Assembly (NCBI GenBank): GCA_965603355.1
Contig: CBFDCQ010000004.1
Coordinates: 28,051 to 92,050, forward strand
DNA length: 64,000 nt
Origin: CBFDCQ01 sp965603355
GTDB taxonomy: Bacteria; Hydrogenedentota; CAZGCA01; CBFDCQ01
Direction: 5' to 3'
The position numbers and the translations under genes were made by a program. Below, one piece after another: positions 58,455 to 64,000 of this stretch. The first letter of the stretch is position 1. Each line of letters starts with the position of its first letter. The notes under the pieces were generated by a model. That model was given only the letters and a program-made list of their open reading frames with translations. It ran no database searches and was not told the origin of the DNA.

Positions 58455-59399
58455 CTACTTATTCCCCGGTCTCGGCAGCAATCCGGCACGCTCGACAACC
58501 TCCGGCAGGAGCTGTTCGGCCTCGATGGCCTGCAGGTGCACGCCTCGAATCCCGGGGAGGGCGCGAACCGCTTCTATGAGCTCCACCGTTACAGCTATAC
58601 CCTCAGCCCTGGGGTCCTTGGCGGACTTCATGCGTTGAATCAGGTCATCGGGCACGTTGACGCCCGGCACGTTGGCGTTCATGTACCTGAGCATGCCGGC
58701 TGAACGAGGGACTATGATCCCCGCCAATATGGCGGTCCGCTCCGTGAGTTCCATCTCGCGCGCGCTCTCAACCGCCGCAGCGAACCCGGGTACGTCGTAG
58801 ACCGCCTGCGTCTGAATGAAATCGGCGCCGGCATCGACCTTCTTGGCAAGCCGAAGCGCCCTGAAATCCTCCGGCGGCGCCAGAGGCGTCCAGGCGGCTC
58901 CTATGAAAAGCGGCACCGGCTCGTCAACTGCGTCGCCGCTCTCCTGGACGCCCTGCTCTCTCAAATCCCTGAGAACCGCCAGCAACTGGATCGAATCGAC
59001 GTCATAGACGTTCTTTGCTCCCGGATGACCCTTGAGCTTGCCGCCGGCTCCGGCTTTCTGGTGGTCACCGGATATGCAAAGACAGTTGCGTATTCCCAGC
59101 GCCCATGCTCCCAACAGGTCCGACTGGAGCGCAATACGGTTTCGGTCGCGGACGGTCATCTGCATGACGGGCTCGAGCCCTTCATCGAGCAGGATCTTGG
59201 CGCCGGCTATGCTGGACATGCGGACCACGGCGGTCTGATTGTCCGTGACGTTGTAGGCGTCGGCCACGCCGCGCAAAAATGAGGCTTTGCGGCGGATCGC
59301 CTCGGGATCACCTCCGCGCGGCGGCCCCACCTCAGCCGTGACTGCGAAGGTTCCAGCCGCCAGAACTTGCTCCAGGTTCGTGCCGACTCCCTTGGTCAT
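58455..59399 (-). CDS. metF: Methylenetetrahydrofolate reductase (MetF)
   Basis: The 314-residue TIM-barrel flavoprotein has FAVTAEVGPPRGGDPEAIRR (catalytic Glu), ADAYNVTDNQTAVVRMSSIA, PVMQMTVRDRNRIALQSDLL, LGAWALGIRNCLCISGDHQK and KKVDAGADFIQTQAVYDVPG. It is the short MetF type that works with MetV in acetogens and related anaerobes. It interconverts methylene- and methyl-tetrahydrofolate. It overlaps metV by 4 bases (ATGA). Confidence 0.93.
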   Translation of the reverse strand: MTKGVGTNLEQVLAAGTFAVTAEVGPPRGGDPEAIRRKASFLRGVADAYNVTDNQTAVVRMSSIAGAKILLDEGLEPVMQMTVRDRNRIALQSDLLGAWALGIRNCLCISGDHQKAGAGGKLKGHPGAKNVYDVDSIQLLAVLRDLREQGVQESGDAVDEPVPLFIGAAWTPLAPPEDFRALRLAKKVDAGADFIQTQAVYDVPGFAAAVESAREMELTERTAILAGIIVPRSAGMLRYMNANVPGVNVPDDLIQRMKSAKDPRAEGIAVTVELIEAVRALPGIRGVHLQAIEAEQLLPEVVERAGLLPRPGNK

Positions 59400-60067
59400 G
59401 GGCGCAGTTCCTCTCGAAGAATGCGTTTGGGTCCTCCGTGGCCCGAGTTTGACCAGTCTTTGGCCTTCCGAAACTCCGTCAGCTCTTGCATCTTCCCTCG
59501 CGCTCGGGCGCGCTCGACGATAAGATTCCAGACGCAGTCTACGTCTTCATCGACCTCGCATTTACCGTCGCTACGGGTGCCGCCGCATGGGCCGTTCATG
59601 AGGCTCTTGGCGCATCGAGCGATCGGACACAGCCCGTACGTGTCGCCCAACACGCAGTCGCCGCACGCTGCGCAGCGGACAGCCCACAGCCCCGGCTCCT
59701 CCCTGATAGCCAGCGATGTGGTGTTCACGCCGGGGTACACGGGCAGGTCCGGGAACCGCTCGGCAAGAGCCTGTATTCCAATCCCGCAGGCGATGCTGAT
59801 AATCGCGTCCACCTCAGGGACGATCTCGGCGAGCTCCTCGACGAACTCCCACTCGCACTGTCGTTCAAGCGTCTTGGTGCGGATCTGAATGGGATTGCCG
59901 TCGACCTGCATGGCCATACGCAACAAAGGTGCCAGAGTTTCGACTTCGCGCTCGCCTCCCGAGGCGCATTCCGCCACGCACGTAGCGCAGCCTGCCAGGA
60001 GGACCTTCTTATGGCCACGGAGCATCTGGACCAATTCGGCGATAGGTTTCCATTCCGCGACGATCAC
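59396..60067 (-). CDS. metV: MetV-type zinc/iron-sulfur partner of MetF
   Basis: The 223-residue protein has an N-terminal Cys motif (VLLAGCATCVAECASGGERE), CEWEFVEELAEIVPEVDAII with CGIG, and a Cys-rich C-terminus RCAACGDCVLGDTYGLCPIA then RCAKSLMNGPCGGTRSDGKC. This is the MTHFR C-terminal domain family (MetV), which passes electrons to MetF in acetogens. The start is GTG, overlapping the mvhD stop (GTGA). Six to eight Cys in the last 100 residues suggest a 4Fe-4S cluster or zinc site. Confidence 0.9.
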   Translation of the reverse strand: MIVAEWKPIAELVQMLRGHKKVLLAGCATCVAECASGGEREVETLAPLLRMAMQVDGNPIQIRTKTLERQCEWEFVEELAEIVPEVDAIISIACGIGIQALAERFPDLPVYPGVNTTSLAIREEPGLWAVRCAACGDCVLGDTYGLCPIARCAKSLMNGPCGGTRSDGKCEVDEDVDCVWNLIVERARARGKMQELTEFRKAKDWSNSGHGGPKRILREELRP

Positions 60068-60504
60068 GGGCCTGTTGCTCCTTTCATCGGGTTAGGGCCG
60101 AGCGCTCGTGCGGCTGCTGCGCGGTGTTCAGCAATCTCCACCAACCGCGCCGCTGAGAGTTGACTTGCCCGGTCCATCCCGAGCCGTTCGGCGCCCATAC
60201 GAATCTCGTCGAGGAGTCCACGCGCGTATTCAATCCTTTTTTCCGCCATGGTACTTCCTACGAGGAACCGGCACCGCTTCTCGGGGCAACCGACTACCGC
60301 GACACCGTCAGCACCCTGCTCGATAAGCTTGAGCACGTGCGAGGCTTCGACTTTGCTGCTGCACGGCATAACCTCGAATCGCGGCCTGAATCCCGAAACC
60401 GCCTTCGCGGCTGCTGCCACGTCAGCATCTTCAGCGACGCATTGTTGGCAGTACAGCACGACGATCTCCGGTTCGAAATCTACAGCATCCACGTTGCGCA
60501 CCAT
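60064..60504 (-). CDS. mvhD: MvhD-like iron-sulfur subunit
   Basis: The 146-residue protein starts EPEIVVLYCQQCVAEDADVA and carries FEVMPCSSKVEASHVLKLIE, QGADGVAVVGCPEKRCRFLV and EKRIEYARGLLDEIRMGAER. This CxxC, C, CxxxxC pattern is the MvhD/FrhD (hydrogenase delta) family, a 2Fe-2S protein that hands electrons to heterodisulfide-reductase-type complexes. Here no HdrA or hydrogenase gene is near. Instead metV, metF and glutamate-synthase-like genes follow. AAAGGA lies 7 bases before the ATG. Confidence 0.88.
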   Translation of the reverse strand: MVRNVDAVDFEPEIVVLYCQQCVAEDADVAAAAKAVSGFRPRFEVMPCSSKVEASHVLKLIEQGADGVAVVGCPEKRCRFLVGSTMAEKRIEYARGLLDEIRMGAERLGMDRASQLSAARLVEIAEHRAAAARALGPNPMKGATGP

Positions 60505-60706
60505 AGAGGTTCCTTTCGGTTCTCAGTGGTTCCACACAGAACAGAGGAGACAAGGTCGCGCACTCGCTCGCCCTGGGCAGACTGTGCCTCGGGCGATCTG
60601 ATTCCCCGCATCACATGCCGGTCGCGTGCATCCGACAGGCGTGTTCTGCGCTTCAGAAAGGACGTATGCTTTACCTTGCGGCCCGACTGCAACAATGATC
60701 CGCGTG
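60505..60706 (-). other. Long leader of the mvhD operon
   Basis: From the promoter at 60707-60735 to the mvhD ATG lies a leader of about 195 bases. I compared it by eye with tetrahydrofolate, SAM and glutamine riboswitch cores and found no match. Confidence 0.4.
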
Positions 60707-60735
60707 ATTATACTTTCTCGCCCGCGCGGTGTCAA
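60707..60735 (-). promoter_or_regulatory. Consensus promoter of the mvhD-metV-metF-glutamate-synthase operon
   Basis: On the minus strand TTGACA (60735-60730) and TATAAT (60712-60707) are both perfect and spaced by 17 bases, the strongest promoter in the window. Confidence 0.8.
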
Positions 60736-60751
60736 GTACGGCGGCGGTGGG

Positions 60752-63424
60752 CTAAGGCTGATCAACCGGCTCTGCGGACTGCTTCTCGGCGAGGATTTGC
60801 CTCCTGAGACTCTCCAGCGGCGCATAGTCGGGCGCAACGCTCTTGCCCTTGTCGACAGTCTGAAGGGCGCGATCGTAATCCTTTTTGCTATTCAGAGCTA
60901 ACGCCAGCTCGTGGTACGCGAGCCCCAGTATATCCACGTTTGACTCGCCGCTTTCGATCAGGAGAGTCAAGACCTTTTCCGCCTCATCGTACCGTCCCTG
61001 GAGACGGTACGATACGCCTGTGTGGTACCACGCCGCGCCGGCTCCCTCGAATGAGAAGCCGCGCTGAGCAAGGTAGGCGAACAACATGTCCGTGAGAGTT
61101 CTGACCCTCGGATCATCAGGCACGCTGCGTGACAACTGAATCAATAGCCAGGAACAAAGGTAGGGTTTAGGTTTATCGAGCCCTCGAAGACAGGCTTCTG
61201 CGAGTCTACGATACCCTTTCTGCATCGATTGGCTGGAAGCCAATTGAACCTTTCTGGCATGGAACAGATCTATTCCCGTCCTGAGGCTTTCGGCAGCTTT
61301 CTCGTACTCGTTCATCTCGAGGAGAAGTGATCCCTTCTCCACGTGCAGTTCCGGGGGCGGTGACCGGCCTGCCTCTATGGCCCGATCGAACTCCACGACG
61401 GCTTCTGCGGGCTGCCCCAGCTTGTAATGGCAAATCGCCATGTGCCGGTGGAGCTGTCGGCGCTGATCTTTGGGCACTTCGGTCGCCGCCTCAAACTCCT
61501 CGAGCGCCTCTTCCCATCTTTCCTGATTCATGTAGCACAATCCGATTACGTTGTGGCCCATCGCATACTTGGGCACTAGCGCAAGGGCTCGGCGCGCGGA
61601 TTCCAGCGCTTTTTCAATATTGCCCGAGTTGACGCGGGCGAGTCCCAGGCTCGTGTGCGCGACAACGTAGTTCGGGTTGGCCTTCAGGGATGCTTCAAAT
61701 TGTTCTATGGCCTTGTCATAGTCGCGCGTCGCTGCGTAGGCGCTGGCAAGTTTGTACGAAGCTTGCCAGTCCCATGGTGCATGCCGCACGGCGGACGCAA
61801 ACTGGCGCGTTGCTTCCTTGAGATTTGCCCGGCTCGCGGCAACGTTGCCGCTGGTGATCCGCACTTTCGCGAGAAACGGTCGCGCTATCGACAACGCACC
61901 CAGCAACATGAGCACGGGAAGCAGCACCCAGACAGCTACTCTTGCGATCGATCCACTGCGTTCCCGCAGCCGAATCGCCGTCGAGCGCGGTTCCTGTTCA
62001 AGCCCCAACACATCGATCACGCCGACGAGGACGAAAAAGCTCAAGGCGCACGCAGGAGTCTGAAGGTCAAAATTGACCATAGAGTCCACGAGCACAGCCG
62101 TCATGGCCCACACAATGGCCAGCATAAGCGTGCGACGTTCGCCGGTAAGCTGTTTCTTCCAGAGAGATAATGACCGGGAACCTAAGCACAACAGAAACCA
62201 GATGAAGGCGCCGAACCCGACAATGCCGGTTTCGACAGCGATTTCTATGTACTCGTTATGCGCCTGTCTTCCCGCTTCAAGATGGTGGGCGTATACGTCC
62301 TTGGCCTTTTCCGTCCAGTAAGGGGGAGTTGCAATCTCGAAATTGCCTTTGCCGACACCGAGCAATGGCGCGTCGAGAAATGTGCGGAAAGAGCTGCGCC
62401 ATATACTGGTTCTGGTGACGTAAGGTGTGTCGACGCCCCTGCGGAACTGCTCCAACATATCCGTTCCCTTCCCGCTTATGAGCAGGTACAATGCCATCCC
62501 TGCTATGACCGCGGCGAGAATGAGCCACCTTCTCATCCAAGAGTTCTTTTCCGAGGTGACGCTTAGCGGCTCGCCGGACCGCCTGAGCTTTAGCAGTCGC
62601 ACGACTACAATGCACATCCATAGGAGGGAGCTGATGCCAAGTCCGATGACAGCTCCTCGGCACCTTGTCAGATTCAAATGGTACACCATTAGAAGCAGCG
62701 GGACGGTGTAGAAAACGCCGGTTTTCCACTTTTTTGCCGTCAGCACCATTGCACATGCAACGGGTATTGCAATAATGAGGAAATGGGCGGCAAAGTTGTT
62801 GTGGCCAAACGTGGCCGGACTTTGCGCAAGCGCCTCGACCGCCTTTTCAAAACTCGCTCTCTGGGGGAGCGTCATCGTGTCAAGGGATACGTTTTCCACG
62901 CCCCAACTGACGAAGTCCTTTCCGAAGTACTGAAAGATCCCGTAAATTGAGGCAATGGCTCCGGCGATAACGATTGCACGCAAGATCCCGGGAATGTCGC
63001 GTTCCGTAATATAGTGTGTAACAAGAAGATAGGCAAGGAACCAGAACAGGAAGACGCGCAACTCGAATAATCCGTATCCGACGTTGGCCGCCCTCGTGAG
63101 GGAGAGAGCCTGTGCGCCGAGCAGGACCACCAACGCCCAAAAAAGATGAGTCGTGTGGAAAACGAACTTGCGTTGTGCATTCATCTTCGCAAGCCAGAGG
63201 AGGCCCAGGAAGAGAAGTATAGTCTGGGCACAGAATATCTTCGGTGGAGTGGCCACCTTTAAGGACGCCCACCTGAACGCTACCGGGTCAGGAGTCCACC
63301 AGAACTTGAGCGCGGGCGGGGTGAAGACGAGCGTTACTGTTAAAACCAGCAGCACCAGTCCGGCTTTCACGATCCGGCCGGTGCGTCCGGCAGGTGCCGG
63401 CTCGCGCCACGGGACATCGTTCAT
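60752..63424 (-). CDS. O-antigen ligase (Wzy_C) family protein with C-terminal TPR repeats
   Basis: The 890-residue protein has about a dozen membrane helices in residues 15-470. A Wzy_C/WaaL periplasmic loop contains FLDAPLLGVGKGNFEIATPP and HHLEAGRQAHNEYIEIAVET (the AHNxYxE motif). Residues about 530-860 are TPR units (ASYKLASAYAATRDYDKAIE, AHTSLGLARVNSGNIEKALE, GHNVIGLCYMNQERWEEALE). It probably joins or polymerises surface glycan in the periplasm. The ATG at 63424 has AAAGG about 10 bases upstream. An in-frame TTG at 63487 is an alternative. Confidence 0.87.
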   Translation of the reverse strand: MNDVPWREPAPAGRTGRIVKAGLVLLVLTVTLVFTPPALKFWWTPDPVAFRWASLKVATPPKIFCAQTILLFLGLLWLAKMNAQRKFVFHTTHLFWALVVLLGAQALSLTRAANVGYGLFELRVFLFWFLAYLLVTHYITERDIPGILRAIVIAGAIASIYGIFQYFGKDFVSWGVENVSLDTMTLPQRASFEKAVEALAQSPATFGHNNFAAHFLIIAIPVACAMVLTAKKWKTGVFYTVPLLLMVYHLNLTRCRGAVIGLGISSLLWMCIVVVRLLKLRRSGEPLSVTSEKNSWMRRWLILAAVIAGMALYLLISGKGTDMLEQFRRGVDTPYVTRTSIWRSSFRTFLDAPLLGVGKGNFEIATPPYWTEKAKDVYAHHLEAGRQAHNEYIEIAVETGIVGFGAFIWFLLCLGSRSLSLWKKQLTGERRTLMLAIVWAMTAVLVDSMVNFDLQTPACALSFFVLVGVIDVLGLEQEPRSTAIRLRERSGSIARVAVWVLLPVLMLLGALSIARPFLAKVRITSGNVAASRANLKEATRQFASAVRHAPWDWQASYKLASAYAATRDYDKAIEQFEASLKANPNYVVAHTSLGLARVNSGNIEKALESARRALALVPKYAMGHNVIGLCYMNQERWEEALEEFEAATEVPKDQRRQLHRHMAICHYKLGQPAEAVVEFDRAIEAGRSPPPELHVEKGSLLLEMNEYEKAAESLRTGIDLFHARKVQLASSQSMQKGYRRLAEACLRGLDKPKPYLCSWLLIQLSRSVPDDPRVRTLTDMLFAYLAQRGFSFEGAGAAWYHTGVSYRLQGRYDEAEKVLTLLIESGESNVDILGLAYHELALALNSKKDYDRALQTVDKGKSVAPDYAPLESLRRQILAEKQSAEPVDQP

Positions 63425-63527
63425 TGGGTTCAACCTTTCGCGAAGTCGCCTGAAACGGTTTGTGAGACAACGCCGCCTGCGCCGCAAAACCGCAGTTGTA
63501 CAAGGGCGAAAGTTCGGTTCGGGTGAG

Positions 63528-63557
63528 ATTCTACAGTACGACTCGGCGCGGTGTCAA
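63528..63557 (-). promoter_or_regulatory. Promoter of the O-antigen ligase gene
   Basis: On the minus strand TTGACA (63557-63552) and TAGAAT (63533-63528) with an 18-base spacer. Confidence 0.65.
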
Positions 63558-63651
63558 GAGCGGTATTGTTCGGGGCGGCTCAGGGCAAAAGAGTGTCATA
63601 ACTCCGTGATAATGTCCTCTTGCCGACTCGGTAGAAATGTCCTCTATGGTA

Positions 63652-63671
63652 ACCTCCTTTGAGAAGGAGGT
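63652..63671 (+). promoter_or_regulatory. Hairpin that buries the transposase ribosome-binding site
   Basis: ACCTCCTT (63652-63659) pairs perfectly with AAGGAGGT (63664-63671) around a TGAG loop. The right arm is the AGGAGG ribosome-binding site of the transposase ATG at 63676. Confidence 0.75.
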
Positions 63672-63675
63672 GATT

Positions 63676-64000
63676 ATGGAGGGAGATTTGTTGATGAGTG
63701 CGAAGGAGAGGCGTCGCAAGGTGGAGTTCGAAGGTATAGTAGAGGGTCGTATGACGATACTGGAGGTATCAGAGAAGCTGGGGTTGTCGTATCGGCAATC
63801 TCGCCGCAGCTATAAGCGGTTTCGTGAGGAGGGAGACACGGGTCTTGTGCACCGCAGCCGGGGCAGGAGGTCCAATAGTGCCAAGCCGGAGGAGTTTCGT
63901 CGCGCGGTGCTTGAGCGCTACAGGGAGCGCTATGAAGGATTCGGCCCCACGCTGGCCACGGAGAAGCTCGCTGGTGATGGGTATGAGCTTGGCCACGAGA
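63676..64000 (+). CDS. ISNCY-like transposase, N-terminal part (cut by window edge)
   Basis: The first 108 codons are present. They read SAKERRRKVEFEGIVEGRMT, LEVSEKLGLSYRQSRRSYKR, GDTGLVHRSRGRRSNSAKPE and YRERYEGFGPTLATEKLAGD, the helix-turn-helix N-terminus and linker of ISNCY transposases. The catalytic DDE domain lies beyond the window. The ATG at 63676 follows a strong AGGAGGTGAT ribosome-binding site. Confidence 0.88.
   Translation, partial: MEGDLLMSAKERRRKVEFEGIVEGRMTILEVSEKLGLSYRQSRRSYKRFREEGDTGLVHRSRGRRSNSAKPEEFRRAVLERYRERYEGFGPTLATEKLAGDGYELGHE

Larger units (their letters stand above)
63590..64000 (+). mobile_element. Left end of an ISNCY-like insertion sequence
   Basis: The transposase frame at 63676 and two direct copies of AATGTCCTCT (63611-63620 and 63636-63645) mark the left end. 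The direct copies are candidate transposase-binding sites. The exact terminal repeat is uncertain (near GTGTCATAACTCC at about 63593) because the right end is outside the window. Confidence 0.7.

Noticed and set aside
60505..60706. Tetrahydrofolate, SAM or glutamine riboswitch in the mvhD leader
   Set aside because: The gene content made these attractive, but none of the conserved core sequences could be found by eye.

Overview
The window is a GC-rich stretch of chromosome from a diderm (outer-membrane) bacterium. Flagellar P- and L-ring genes (flgI, flgH), a PilMNOPQ outer-membrane secretin complex, lipoproteins, an O-antigen-ligase-type protein, a heptosyltransferase-type glycosyltransferase and a PEP-CTERM protein all require an outer envelope. 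The combination of MetV/MetF/MvhD (acetogen or anaerobe type C1 enzymes), PEP-CTERM and CFI-box C-termini, and dispersed hairpins of the GTAGGG...CCCTAC kind resembles uncultivated lineages around the PVC, Omnitrophota or Sumerlaeota groups. I cannot assign a phylum from sequence alone. Housekeeping promoters are unusually easy to see: near-consensus TTGACA / TATAAT boxes spaced 17-18 bp precede many transcription units.

Layout. 1-7160 (minus): flagellar rod/ring/hook operon flgF-flgG-flgA-flgH-flgI-flgJ(short)-flgN-flgK-flgL (flgL cut by the window edge). 7608-11779: SAM hydrolase (DUF62), aroA, a relic of an AraC regulator next to an intact GyrI-like gene, and a class I/II aminotransferase. 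11780-21940 (plus): a long gap holding a small basic protein gene, then a TPR lipoprotein, two small secretin-domain proteins and pilM-N-O-P-Q, ended by a perfect terminator. 22027-33553: membrane protein, glycosyltransferase, DUF559 protein, rmlA/rmlB, a putative heavy-metal exporter with trxB, a PlsC-type acyltransferase, lexA with a candidate operator, a sugar aminotransferase, a macro-domain protein, a nitroreductase and tRNA-Arg(UCU). 33784-40386: a secreted transglutaminase-like protein, a 1097-residue secreted repeat protein (seven propeller-like repeats, five beta-sandwich repeats, CFI-box C-terminus) and a PEP-CTERM protein. 40462-42152: nagA and a COG2426 membrane protein.

42465-49470 (plus) reads as one operon: NDP-sugar epimerase with a zinc-ribbon insertion, ATP sulfurylase, alkaline-phosphatase-superfamily enzyme, APS kinase, a second alkaline-phosphatase-superfamily enzyme, and a PHP phosphoesterase. 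It could make activated sulfate (PAPS) for a sulfated cell-surface product. 49541-52377 (minus) holds two paralogous ABC-2 permeases without an ATPase. At 52694-52762 there is a 22-codon Cys/Lys-rich gene with an ideal ribosome-binding site.

52805-60504 (minus) is the most unusual block: mvhD-metV-metF followed by a 976-residue tandem ferredoxin/glutamate-synthase-like protein and a separate amidotransferase-GXGXG protein, all behind a perfect promoter. It suggests an iron-sulfur/flavin electron-transfer module joined to methylene-tetrahydrofolate reductase and to glutamate-synthase chemistry. 60752-63424 is an O-antigen-ligase/TPR protein. From about 63590 to the right edge lies the left end of an ISNCY-like insertion sequence whose transposase ribosome-binding site is buried in a hairpin.
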